A program made the translations under genes and the position numbers. Below, piece by piece: positions 34,860 through 42,897 of a stretch of 64,000 bases of DNA (within the stretch, counting starts at the first letter, position 1; every line of letters starts with the position of its first letter). Source of the stretch: Microvirga ossetica. GTDB taxonomy: Bacteria; Pseudomonadota; Alphaproteobacteria; Rhizobiales; Beijerinckiaceae. Below the pieces are notes generated by a model. It had not been told where the DNA came from. It saw only the letters and a program-made list of their open reading frames with translations, and did not search any database. The stretch lies in the NCBI RefSeq assembly GCF_002741015.1, contig NZ_CP016617.1:558001-622000 (forward strand). Direction: 5' to 3'.

Positions 34860-35155
34860 ATGACGATCGACATTGACCAGCTGACCGAGGCCGAACTTAT
34901 CGATCTCAACCACCGCATCGTCGAGCGCTTGCGCTTTCTCGACCAGATGCGCGCTCATGTGGAGATGCTGGAGTTCAAGATCGGGGACCGGGTCAGCTTG
35001 AGGGCATGCTGACGCGCTATAACAAGAAGATCGTGTCGGTGATCACCGACACTGGGCAGAGGTGGAACGTCTCGCCTGCCGTCCTCAGCAGGGTCAAGCC
35101 GGCCAAGGGCACCAACACGGCCGGATCCAACGTGGTCCCACTGAGCAAGCGTTGA
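34860..35155 (+). pseudogene. Frameshifted small protein gene
   Basis: The first frame reads MTIDIDQLTEAELIDLNHRI, VERLRFLDQMRAHVEMLEFK, IGDRVS and then stops at 35012. The overlapping frame continues GMLTRYNKKIVSVITDTGQR, WNVSPAVLSRVKP to a stop at 35155. Joined, they give a typical small alphaproteobacterial protein: an N-terminal helix pair and a C-terminal KOW/SH3-like beta segment (GDRVSF...G.LTRYNKK.V.VITDDG..WNVSP). A small deletion around 34995-35010 accounts for the split. It could also be a sequencing error. Confidence 0.6.
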
Positions 35156-35237
35156 CCCGGCTCGGGTGTGTGCGGATTGACAGCGGTGATGGCATGGGAT
35201 CACCATTCCTGGTGGGGGCTCCGTGAGGATCGCTGCC

Positions 35238-35744
35238 ATGGATCATTTCGTCCCTATCCTGAACTGGAAGCTGAAGCAGCGCTCACACACCTTCCGCGGC
35301 CAGGACGGCGGCACCTGCATCAACGAGGCGGCCATCGTGGCAGCGGGCTTCCCGTACCAGCCCGTGCGCGCGGTCGTGGACATGCCGGCGTGCTTCTCAC
35401 GGCCGATCTGCCGCTTGGCGATGCAGTTGAATGACGAGGCCTCCGATGAGGAGCAGCAGCACCTACTGCCGTTTGTGACCCGCCTGGCCTGCGCCGACAC
35501 GTCGATGGTGGAGCGCGAGCGGGAAGCCTACATCGCCGCGCGCATGCGCTGGCGCCTCCCGTTCAGGGACGGCCTCACGGTACTGGAGGGTGCACTGGCC
35601 ATTGGACGACAGGCTGACGCGCTGTCGGCAGAGGAGGCGCAGACCCGGATGGAGGGTGTTCAACAGAATGCGCCCGGTCCCACGTCTGAAACCGACCACG
35701 CTCTGTTCGCGAAGGTCCAAGGATGGTTCATCGGTTTATTTTAG
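35238..35744 (+). CDS. Conserved hypothetical protein, about 168 residues
   Basis: Begins MDHFVPILNWKLKQRSHTFR and contains GGTCINEAAIVAAGFPYQPV, CFSRPICRLAMQLNDEASDE and LLPFVTRLACADT; these blocks recall a hypothetical family common in Methylobacteriaceae and rhizobia. Possible catalytic meaning of the two Cys is unknown. The ATG at 35238 has GAGGAT about 9 bases upstream; a GTG at 35223 is an alternative. No signal peptide or membrane helix. Confidence 0.65.
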   Translation: MDHFVPILNWKLKQRSHTFRGQDGGTCINEAAIVAAGFPYQPVRAVVDMPACFSRPICRLAMQLNDEASDEEQQHLLPFVTRLACADTSMVEREREAYIAARMRWRLPFRDGLTVLEGALAIGRQADALSAEEAQTRMEGVQQNAPGPTSETDHALFAKVQGWFIGLF

Positions 35745-36021
35745 AGTCGAGGCTGGCGAAGCGTAGGATCGGAGGCCGAAGCCGCCTAGGCTCCCATCCA
35801 TCGCGTTCCGGCATCAGACCTCTGCCTCGAGGCGCAGCACTCTCCCCAAGGCCTGGTAAAACTGAGCGCCCGCTCGGCGCCACTTCTCGAGATCGACGGG
35901 ACCAATTCCAGCACTGCAAAACGTTGTGGCCGTCGTGCAACGCTGGACCCGAGAATGCTCAGGTCCGGTTGACTGAGTTCCCGTGGAAGGTAGGTTGTCC
36001 GCCCCTTCGCCGACAACCGCC

Positions 36022-36672
36022 ATGAGATTCTCAACCTCCATCATCCAGCGGGCCGCGATCCCCGTTCTCGCCTTCCTTGCCCTGACGGCCGGGACGCAGG
36101 CGCAAACCCTGAACGGCATCAGCATCGGGGAGGAGATCGCGGCTGCCTCGAGGATTGCCGGGAAACCAACAGCCAAAGTTGCCGCCGGGCCGCACGAGGC
36201 GGTCACGTGGAGGCTGCCGGACGGGAACAAGCTTGCGCTCGCCACGCATCCCGGCAACGGGCGGATCGCCTATGCCGAGGAGACCTGGGGCGGGCGCCCC
36301 GATGGCAGGCCTGCCGACTTCCCGGGGTTCAAGTACGGCGAGACCACCCTGGCAGACATTCGCAAGCATGCAGAGAGCAATGGCTTCGCCTTCGTCGAGC
36401 GCCTCCTCGATGAAAGGCCCGACGGGCTGCGCCTGTTCAATTCCTACGAGGTTGAAGGGCGTCCCGGCCTTGTCGTGACCTTCGTTACCAAGATGTCCAA
36501 GACCGATGCGCAACGGCTCAAAAGCAAGCAGGACGGTGTCGACATCAACCGGTCGGCCAGGCTGGATTCGATCATCCTGGGCGATGCCGGCTACCTGGAA
36601 TCGATCTGGGGCCAGGCCAAGCTGAAGGGAAAGAAGTACAAGCCGATCAGGTGGGCGTCGATCCGCCCATAG
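36022..36672 (+). CDS. Secreted hypothetical protein, 216 residues
   Basis: Signal peptide MRFSTSIIQRAAIPVLAFLA ... TAGTQAQ, then LNGISIGEEIAAASRIAGKP, WRLPDGNKLALATHPGNG, YAEETWGGRPDG and a C-terminal charged part. The GISIGE...A....G.P pattern recalls small exported proteins with a SmpA/OmlA-like half fold, but no family is certain. The start at 36022 was chosen for the signal peptide. Exported to the periplasm by inference. It precedes the L,D-transpeptidase gene on the same strand by 171 bases. Confidence 0.65.
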   Translation: MRFSTSIIQRAAIPVLAFLALTAGTQAQTLNGISIGEEIAAASRIAGKPTAKVAAGPHEAVTWRLPDGNKLALATHPGNGRIAYAEETWGGRPDGRPADFPGFKYGETTLADIRKHAESNGFAFVERLLDERPDGLRLFNSYEVEGRPGLVVTFVTKMSKTDAQRLKSKQDGVDINRSARLDSIILGDAGYLESIWGQAKLKGKKYKPIRWASIRP

Positions 36673-36843
36673 GATTTATCGGCATGCTGTAAGTACACTT
36701 GGCGGAAAAGCCGACCAACCCGTTTCATTTGGTTCTGCGAGCCCAGAGCCAGCCACTTGTTGCCGCAATTGCCTGCGAATGGCAGATCCACCCTGTTGCT
36801 CACGCGATAGGTGCCTTTTGTGCCCCGCAGCCGAAAGCCGCCC

Positions 36844-38049
36844 ATGATCTCCGCGCCCAGATATGCCTTTCTGTCCATCTTGGCCCTCATGGCCGCTGCC
36901 CTGATGGGGCAGACCGTGCAGGCTACGTCTGGGTATCCAAAGCACGAGGCTCCTGTCCCGCCAGCAACGGTGACTCTAATGAGGGGGAAGAACACCTCTC
37001 CCGCGGAGCCGATGGTGATCCGCATCTACAAGAAGGAAGCGGAACTGGAAGTCTGGAAGCGCAGCGCAGGCGGGCGATATGTTCGCCTCAAGACGTTCCC
37101 CATCTGCCGCTGGTCAGGCCAACTTGGGCCCAAGCAGAAGGAGGGCGACCGGCAGACCCCGGAAGGCTTTTATGCGATCACCGCCTCCCAGATGAACCCG
37201 AACTCCAAGCACTATCTCTCCTTCGACACCGGGTTTCCCAATGCCTACGACCGGGCTCAGGGGGCCACCGGGTCCGCCCTGATGGTTCACGGAACCTGCT
37301 CCTCCGCCGGTTGCTATGCCATGACGGACACAGGCATGTCTGAGATCTATGCCCTCATGCGGGAGGCCTTCAGAGGCGGCCAGAAGGCCGTCGAGTTGCA
37401 AGCCTATCCGTTTCGCATGACCGCAGAAAACCTCGTCCGGCACCGCTTGGACCCGAACATCGCGTTTTGGCGCCAGCTCAAGGAGGGCTCCGATCGCTTC
37501 GAGGCGACTAGGGAAGAACTCGTCGTGGGTGTCTCGGCGGGGCGATACTCGTTCCGGCCGGCCAAGAGCCCGGAGAGGGAAGCAGAGGTGCTGGCCTACC
37601 GGGCCATGGAAGACGATCACATGGCGGTGTTGCTGGAGGAGGGCAGGGCGGCCATCCGGACCACCTATGCCGATGGCGGGCAGCACCCATCCTTCACCGC
37701 CTTGTGGCGCCGCGGCGTCTCGCTGGGTGAGGTGAGCCGTCCCGAGGCTCTGGCCTATGCCGGGCTGGAGCATGTGATCACGCCGGAGCGTGCGACACGG
37801 CTGGCGTGCTTTGGAACAGGCACTTGCGCGCCCTCTGCTAACGAGGTGAAGACAATATCTCCTCCGGCCGCGGGAGAACAACTCCTGGCAATCGCGCCGT
37901 TGGATGGCCCGTCCATGTGGTTGAAGGAGTTGCCGTCGCTGTTCACGTCCGCCCCAGTCGGTGGTGCTCTGATAAGCGTCACACACGACCAGCCGATGAT
38001 CTTCGGAGCACAGCAAATCGTGCCTACCCGCTTGGCAATGCAGCGTTGA
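36844..38049 (+). CDS. YafK-like murein L,D-transpeptidase
   Basis: 401 residues with a signal peptide (YAFLSILALMAAALMGQTVQ). The YkuD active-site motif is HGTCSSAGCYAMTD, in which the His and the Cys of SAGC are catalytic, preceded by KEGDRQTPEGFYAITASQMN, typical of the YafK (DpaA) subgroup. Such enzymes cross-link peptidoglycan or detach proteins from it. The C-terminal 200 residues are an accessory region without known motif. The stop at 38049 lies inside a degenerate IS110 fragment on the other strand, so the natural C-terminus may have been altered. Start at the ATG at 36844. Confidence 0.85.
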   Translation: MISAPRYAFLSILALMAAALMGQTVQATSGYPKHEAPVPPATVTLMRGKNTSPAEPMVIRIYKKEAELEVWKRSAGGRYVRLKTFPICRWSGQLGPKQKEGDRQTPEGFYAITASQMNPNSKHYLSFDTGFPNAYDRAQGATGSALMVHGTCSSAGCYAMTDTGMSEIYALMREAFRGGQKAVELQAYPFRMTAENLVRHRLDPNIAFWRQLKEGSDRFEATREELVVGVSAGRYSFRPAKSPEREAEVLAYRAMEDDHMAVLLEEGRAAIRTTYADGGQHPSFTALWRRGVSLGEVSRPEALAYAGLEHVITPERATRLACFGTGTCAPSANEVKTISPPAAGEQLLAIAPLDGPSMWLKELPSLFTSAPVGGALISVTHDQPMIFGAQQIVPTRLAMQR

Positions 38050-38221
38050 CCACCGTTGGCGCCGTTGGGTGGTTCCCGTCCTGACGTGCCTCAACCTGTC
38101 CGCGGGAGAGCTTCTGGCGCAGGACAATGGCGCCGCGGGCATCCAGGCCGATCAGGTGGATGCTGTTCTTGCCGATGTCGATCCCGAGGGTGGCAACAGG
38201 CTGAAGCGGAGCTGTGGGCAT
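38024..38221 (-). pseudogene. IS110-family transposase N-terminal remnant
   Basis: The frame reads VATLGIDIGKNSIHLIGLDA, then IVLRQKLSRGQVEAR, the start of an IS110 DEDD domain (first catalytic Asp in GIDIGK). Homology ends near 38080, and the remaining residues are not transposase-like. Only about 45 of some 340 residues remain. It overlaps the 3' end of the L,D-transpeptidase gene. Confidence 0.75.
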
Positions 38222-38513
38222 GGCTCAAGTCCTCGTGCTGGGCGCCCCTCCTGAAGGGTGCGCCGGTAAGCACGGCCGGTCCATCCCATTAGCAGACTAT
38301 CGGTAGTTGGCTAGCTGCTGGGATGACGCGGAATCCTGTTGGCGCTGCGTTCCATAACGTCCCCCTTGTAAGAAATGCGCACCTGTAAGGCTTTGCTGAA
38401 CCGCAATCCGAGGATTATTGAGAATATCCTAGGGGCCGAAGCGAGGCGGACATAATGATCCGGGTAGACGTGAGGGACTTAAACTCCCTCGGGGCAGGGC
38501 CACACATGAAAAA

Positions 38514-38541
38514 GCTCCCTCCACCAAACGGTCGAGGGAGC
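38514..38541. terminator. Terminator-like hairpin
   Basis: GCTCCCTC pairs with GAGGGAGC across 12 bases, preceded by AAAAA and followed by AGGTTTT. The same GCTCCCTC...GAGGGAGC design with a similar AAAAA lead recurs near 39804-39842, so it may belong to a repeat family. Confidence 0.5.
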
Positions 38542-38816
38542 AGGTTTTAAGAGGGAACCTATCAATGCGACTTCTCGCTTGAGCAAAAGCTTCCAGGAAC
38601 GGCTTTGTTCCTGCGACGGGTCATGGCCAGTGGATTACATTCCATCCCTTCGCTGTTCGAGCGCACAAGGATTTGCAGTCCTCGGCGTGACCGCGCCGTA
38701 GCGCGGGAAAATGCTTCGCCTGGGGTACAGCGATTGCCCTTGCGGGAGAACGGCGCGGAGGCAGCTATGATCTCTTGGCTTGGCTCTGGGGCCTGGCCCC
38801 CACTGCTCCTCATCCA

Positions 38817-38860
38817 GGCGGGGAGAGACCGGGAAAACGTGCTCATCTCGGCCTCTCCCT
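38817..38860. repeat. Hairpin element, copy 2
   Basis: Matches 30738-30781 base for base except about four positions, including the AAAACGTGCTCAT loop. Confidence 0.75.
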
Positions 38861-39020
38861 CGCCATGGAAAAAAGCGTTCTCAAGTCGACGAGCGCATCG
38901 TCCGGAAAATGGGATCCGGTTTTCCGCGCTGAACAATGCGCCAGTTAAGGAAGGAGCATCGGATCGATCCAAAAAAGGGGAGTCATTTTTGGGTCAGATG
39001 CTCCAGCGAAGGTTCGTCGC

Positions 39021-39650
39021 ATGTTATCTCACGAGCGCGTCTGGGCTGCTATTGATGCCCTGGCATCACGTCACGGCCTGCACACATCAAGACTAGCGCG
39101 CAAGGCCGGTCTCGATGCGACCAGCTTCAACAAATCAAAGCGTGTGAGCCGGAAGGGCCGAGAGCATTGGCCCTCCACAGAATCGATCTCGAAAATCCTG
39201 GAAGTCACCGGCACCACCCTGAAGGATTTCCTTCGTCTCATCGAGCCCTCAGGCTCCTTGCGCCGCTCCATGATCCCGCTGATCGGTATGGCGGCGGCGG
39301 CCTCTGGCAAGATCTTCACTGAGGACGGCATGCCCGGCGAAGGTCCGGGCCGGGACGCGATCGAGTTTCCCAATGTCGAACAGGAGAAGGTTTTTGCCCT
39401 CGCCGTCACGGGCGAGGCCCTGTCTCCGCTCTATCGCGACGGCGATATCCTCATCGTCTCGCCGACAGCGAGCACCCGCAAGGGCGACCGGATCGTCGTG
39501 TGCACGACCAGTGGCGAGATCCTGGCCAAGGAACTCAAGCGCCGCTCGGCCAAGACCCTCACAATGACGTCCCTTGCCAAGGACGAGGATCAGGTGATCC
39601 CGGCAGAGGAGATCGCCTGGACCGCTCGGATCATGTGGGCACGGCGATAG
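39021..39650 (+). CDS. XRE-type repressor with S24 (LexA/CI-like) peptidase domain
   Basis: 209 residues. N-terminal HTH (VWAAIDALASRHGLHTSRLA, RKAGLDATSFNKSKR), followed by ILEVTGTTLKDFLRL, then a C-terminal S24 domain with FALAVTGEALSPLYRDGDIL (catalytic Ser in the position of GDSMxP, here ALSP) and KELKRRSAKTLTM with the candidate Lys. The Ser is present but the consensus GDSM is altered to GEAL. Such proteins are DNA-binding repressors, some of which self-cleave in SOS. It is the only gene within a segment bounded by palindromes. Confidence 0.82.
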   Translation: MLSHERVWAAIDALASRHGLHTSRLARKAGLDATSFNKSKRVSRKGREHWPSTESISKILEVTGTTLKDFLRLIEPSGSLRRSMIPLIGMAAAASGKIFTEDGMPGEGPGRDAIEFPNVEQEKVFALAVTGEALSPLYRDGDILIVSPTASTRKGDRIVVCTTSGEILAKELKRRSAKTLTMTSLAKDEDQVIPAEEIAWTARIMWARR

Positions 39651-39656
39651 CTCTTA

Positions 39657-39700
39657 GCGCATCGTGCGGATCAGGGGATCCGGTTTTCCGCACGATGCGC
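39657..39700. repeat. Perfect 14-base-stem palindrome closing the repressor segment
   Basis: GCGCATCGTGCGGA pairs exactly with TCCGCACGATGCGC; the 16-base loop contains GGGATCCGG. A related but asymmetric version is at 38893-38942. Seven bases after the repressor stop, so it can also act as a terminator. Confidence 0.75.
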
Positions 39701-39709
39701 CAGGATTTC

Positions 39710-39792
39710 CCTGCCTGGAGGTCCCACCATCTCGCATGGTGTCCGGTGGGCCAGGCAGGAGAGGCCGGAAATGGTGCCGTTTCCGGCCCCTC
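39710..39792. repeat. Complex palindromic element, copy 2
   Basis: CCTGCCTGG pairs exactly with CCAGGCAGG around ACCAT...ATGGT; then GAGGCCGGAAATGG-TG-CCGTTTCCGGCCCCTC. The outer stem is perfect here where copy 1 has one mismatch. Confidence 0.75.
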
Positions 39793-39980
39793 GGCCCTCA
39801 CGAAAAAGCTCCCTCGCCAGGGGGGATCTGGGAGGGAGCTTGCTCTCCGGACGGAGATGGATATTGCCGAGCGAAAACCTCAGCGACAGGCCAAAATATC
39901 AGCCTCGAATGCCGCGAATTTGGGCTGGCGCGGCTGCAAGTTATTCTCAATATAGCCGCTCATGCCGAGGCATCATTTCG

Positions 39981-40066
39981 AGGCGGTTTTACTGAATAGG
40001 TGCGGCGACGTTCCATAAGCTGACTTGAACAATTTCCGAAACCATCAAATCGCGTTCCATACTTGG
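39981..40066. repeat. Dispersed repeat family C, copy 2
   Basis: Counterpart of 30966-31050, with shared GGTTTTACTG, GTTCCATAAGC and AAATCGCGTTCCATACT blocks. Confidence 0.55.
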
Positions 40067-40261
40067 CATTCCGCGCACAAAATCGGGGAGGTGGTAGAGG
40101 TGGTATAAGCCAAAGGATAGCTTTGGAGCGACCTCCTGAACGGCTAATCTGAGGTCTGCGGCCTCTCATGGCTTGGTCTGTGAGACTGCTCTGATCGCGA
40201 GGCCCCGACGCCGGCCGATTGGGAGGTTCTTCAACCCCATCGCGCCGGCGTCGCCTTTTCG

Positions 40262-41375
40262 GCTGCTCTGTTTCATGGATCGGATTGTGCACGCATTGAA
40301 TGCATCCGGAGCCCGAATTCAAGTGATGCGGACGGATCTCGGGCGTCCGAGCTCGAGCATGCGGTTCAAGGCGTAAACTGCGATCGCGACCTCTGTCCTG
40401 CGACGCCGTTCTGTCCGCGAGCGTAAGCCGTTCCCAATCACTCGTTTAAGCCTGCTGATGGCGGCCTCCACCAGAGCCCGACGCGTGTACCCGGACCTCT
40501 TTTGCCAGCCCATGCGTCCATGCTCCGCGATACATTGGAGATGTCGGTCGCGCTGGGTCGGAGCGCTCTCCGCCGTCTCACTCAGCACTGCCGTTGATCG
40601 GGGTGGAACGATCACATCAGCATCAGGATGCTGCTTGGCGACAGCGCCGTAAATATCCGCTTGATCGTACGCTCCATCGCCGATGAAGGAGGCGAGTGGA
40701 CCGGTGATCTGGTTGAGCAACGGCTCGACCTGCGAGCCATCGTCAACATCGCAGTTGGTCAGGTCTGATGCGAGAATCTCTCCAGTCTCAGCGTCAACGC
40801 CGATGTGCAATTTCCGCCAGGACCGGCGTCTTTGGGTGCCATGCTTCTCGATCAGCCACTCGCCGGGCCCACACAGCCGCAGGCCCGTGCTGTCGACCAG
40901 CAGATGAACAGATCCTCTGGAGCTTGGACATGGCTTTGGGACGTCCAGGGTCTCGGCGCGGCGGCTCAGGGTCGAGTGATCCGGGACTGCCAAATCCAGA
41001 CCGAGTAGCTGAAGGATTGAGCCGATCAGGCCCTCGGTCTGCCGGAGCGCCAGCCGGAACACCGCCCGCAACGTCAACGCCGTTCTGATCGCCAAAGCCG
41101 AATAGTGAGCTTGACCGCCCCGGGTTGTGCGCGGCTCGGCCCGCCAGGCGGCAATGGCTTCCTCAGAGAACCAGACGGTGAGACTTCCCCGCCGGCGCAG
41201 GGCAGCATCGTCCTCGGCCCAGTTCGTCACTCGGTGCCGCTGCTTGGGGATATGGTGACGGCGAGCAGCATTGGCTTTGAACGGCACGGCAGAGGTCCAA
41301 GATCAGGAGGGCGCAGTCCTCTTATGCCCTCCCGCTTCGGCCGCCAAATCGCCCATTCGTGCAACAAAGCCACGC
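40262..41375 (-). mobile_element. IS5-family insertion sequence, copy 2
   Basis: 1114 bases by comparison with copy 3, the inverted twin at 57092-58205; flanking sequence differs outside these limits. Ends: GGCTGCTCTGTTTCATGGAT (left) and, inward from the right, GCGTGGCTTTGTTGCACG. Forms the left border of the Tad pilus island. Confidence 0.8.
40319..41287 (-). CDS. IS5-family transposase (copy 2)
   Basis: 322 residues, GTG start, intact DDE triad (LLVDSTGLRL, FIGDGAYDQ, ALVEAAISRLKR). Its protein is identical along the whole length to that of copy 3 and about 88-90% identical to copy 1. Identity implies recent duplication or gene conversion. Confidence 0.92.
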   Translation of the reverse strand: MPFKANAARRHHIPKQRHRVTNWAEDDAALRRRGSLTVWFSEEAIAAWRAEPRTTRGGQAHYSALAIRTALTLRAVFRLALRQTEGLIGSILQLLGLDLAVPDHSTLSRRAETLDVPKPCPSSRGSVHLLVDSTGLRLCGPGEWLIEKHGTQRRRSWRKLHIGVDAETGEILASDLTNCDVDDGSQVEPLLNQITGPLASFIGDGAYDQADIYGAVAKQHPDADVIVPPRSTAVLSETAESAPTQRDRHLQCIAEHGRMGWQKRSGYTRRALVEAAISRLKRVIGNGLRSRTERRRRTEVAIAVYALNRMLELGRPRSVRIT

Positions 41376-41376
41376 C

Positions 41377-41448
41377 GAGGGGGTGATCGAACCTGGCGAG
41401 TTCCAGCCGCGCATCGCGTGCCTGAAAGCGCGCAAAGCCCAGGGATGA
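41377..41448 (+). pseudogene. Possible C-terminal fragment of a serine recombinase
   Basis: Directly beyond the IS border, the frame AEGVIEPGEFQPRIACLKAR ends at a stop. The G.I.P.EF..R...LK.R pattern is like the coiled-coil region behind the zinc ribbon of large serine recombinases. Only about 23 residues are left, so the assignment is weak. The rest of 41449-41652 holds nothing recognisable. Confidence 0.25.
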
Positions 41449-41652
41449 CTTTGAATTTATAGACTTGCGAACCTGTCATCTTCTGTGAGTCCGTTGAGAC
41501 TGACCGTGGCGGCTTCAGTCAACACTACACGGGCGGATTGGTCGAAATCTACATTCACAGCACTCGGGAGACACGCTTTGTCTAACACCTAATCTTTCAG
41601 AGATCTGTTGAATGATGCTACAGATCGGCATGGATGGCGATGGAGGAATCGT

Positions 41653-42087
41653 GTGGATAGGCGCAATTCAACACGCAAGCGCTCGCTTTTGAATGGGCGC
41701 ATAGTTTTTAACAATCGTTGCTCGGTTATCGAATGCACTATCAGGGATATCTCCGAAACCGGGGCAAAAATCTTATTTTCTCATCCTACTCCGATCCCGG
41801 CGGAATTTGAACTGGATATACCAAGTAAAGGTCCTCCTGTTCGCGCGCGGGTGATGTGGTCCAACGGGAAGGAGTGCGGAGTCCTGTTTGGCGGCAGAAC
41901 GGAAACATCCGGCGCCTCCCGAGGCACGGACACACAGCAAACACCGGTCGCAAGTTGCAGAACTGAGGACCTCGTTCCACATGAAGTGCAAACAATTCTC
42001 AATGAGGCCCGCCAGCGGATCGCTCAACTCTCCGGGGTCCCTGTCGACGCGGTAAAATTAACGGTCGAGATTGGCTCAACTGCGTGA
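41653..42087 (+). CDS. PilZ domain protein
   Basis: 144 residues. The PilZ c-di-GMP-binding pattern is visible: RRNSTRKR at the N-terminus (RxxxR) and DISETGAKI (D-x-S-x-x-G) about 35 residues later, with RIVFNNRCSVIECTIRD between. The remainder ends in a helix (EVQTILNEARQRIAQLSG). The GTG at 41653 was chosen for a perfect GGAGG six bases upstream; a TTG 15 codons earlier is an alternative. First gene inside the Tad island, so it may couple c-di-GMP to pilus activity (inference). Confidence 0.82.
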   Translation: MDRRNSTRKRSLLNGRIVFNNRCSVIECTIRDISETGAKILFSHPTPIPAEFELDIPSKGPPVRARVMWSNGKECGVLFGGRTETSGASRGTDTQQTPVASCRTEDLVPHEVQTILNEARQRIAQLSGVPVDAVKLTVEIGSTA

Positions 42088-42195
42088 CATCAGCGGCTGG
42101 TGCCGGTTGGGTAACCTGCGACGCGGCGGCAGTTCTTTCAAAGAAAGTAAGTCCATCGCGCCCGCTGTCGACATATGGAGGAGCCTGGGCAGCGC

Positions 42196-42678
42196 TCAAG
42201 GAGTTAACTGGGTGCGCTTCAAAATTGCAATGTTGTTAGTGATGGTTCGGTTACCGGGGCTGGACGCCTGTGCTTGACGAAACAGACCGCCGGCGCGAGC
42301 CGCATCGCCTCGCAACAAATAGGAATAGCCGCGGTTGTTCAACAACTGCGGAGTATTCCCCTTGATTTTGACAGCCTGCTCGTAGGCTCGATCCGCGAGG
42401 TCAAACCGGCCCAGCTGATCGTAACTTGCGGCAAGTCCTACCCAGGAGTCACCGTCCTCCGGCATCCGCTCGACAGCAGCCTGGAAATACCGCTCAGCGA
42501 GCGCATAATTGCCGCGAGCGAACTGCTCCCGTCCCAATCGTTGTGGCTGGTCGGTGTCGACATATTGTTCCTGGCTAACAGCTCTCCCTTGGCCAGCCTC
42601 TTCCGGTCCGTTCATCGACTGACACGCTGCAAGCGCGAGGGTGGCTGCCAAAAGGACGAACTTGATAGAGTGTTTCAT
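42196..42678 (-). CDS. tadD: TadD-like TPR lipoprotein
   Basis: 160 residues. Lipoprotein signal with lipobox LALAAC, then two to three TPR units (LGREQFARGNYALAERYFQA; WVGLAASYDQLGRFDLADRAYE; LLNNRGYSYLLRGDAARAGG). TadD lipoproteins act at the outer membrane as pilotins or assembly factors for the Tad secretin. The start at 42678 was picked because the lipoprotein signal begins there; the longer frame adds a non-signal leader. Last gene of the cpaC - lipoprotein - tadD run on the minus strand. Confidence 0.82.
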   Translation of the reverse strand: MKHSIKFVLLAATLALAACQSMNGPEEAGQGRAVSQEQYVDTDQPQRLGREQFARGNYALAERYFQAAVERMPEDGDSWVGLAASYDQLGRFDLADRAYEQAVKIKGNTPQLLNNRGYSYLLRGDAARAGGLFRQAQASSPGNRTITNNIAILKRTQLTP

Positions 42679-42897
42679 TGTTGCCCAACCCTCGGGATAT
42701 TTCGACAGCAGCTTCACGCCCATCGTTGTCATTATTGCCATGAATATCAGACCGACCTCGTAGTTGAAGATGCTAAATGGCAACAAAACTAGCGAAACTC
42801 CAAATCTGGGACGATTGACCCGAACGAATTTTCAGTTAGCGGTGGTCGTGTGACTGCTCGCCGGACCCGTCCCGCATCCATCGGAATCGGAACGAAC

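Larger units (their letters stand above)
38222..39020. other. Repeat-rich intergenic region
   Basis: No gene supported. Contains a terminator-like hairpin (38514-38541), hairpin element copy 2 (38817-38860) and the left palindrome of the repressor cassette (38893-38942). Confidence 0.5.
38891..39701 (+). mobile_element. Palindrome-bounded segment carrying an S24 repressor gene
   Basis: The flanks CAAGTCGAC (left, 38882-38890) and AGGATTTCCCTGCCTGG (right, from 39702) are adjacent in the other repeat copy (CAAGTCGAC-T-AGGATTTGCC at 30801-30820). About 811 bases are therefore extra here. The segment begins and ends with related palindromes containing GCGCATCG, GGATCCGGTTTTCCG and CGATGCGC. It holds exactly one gene. 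Movement as a unit is an inference. Confidence 0.5.
39651..40261. other. Repeat-rich intergenic region
   Basis: No gene supported. Contains a perfect palindrome at 39657-39700, complex palindromic element copy 2, a GCTCCCTC-type hairpin and family C copy 2. Confidence 0.55.
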
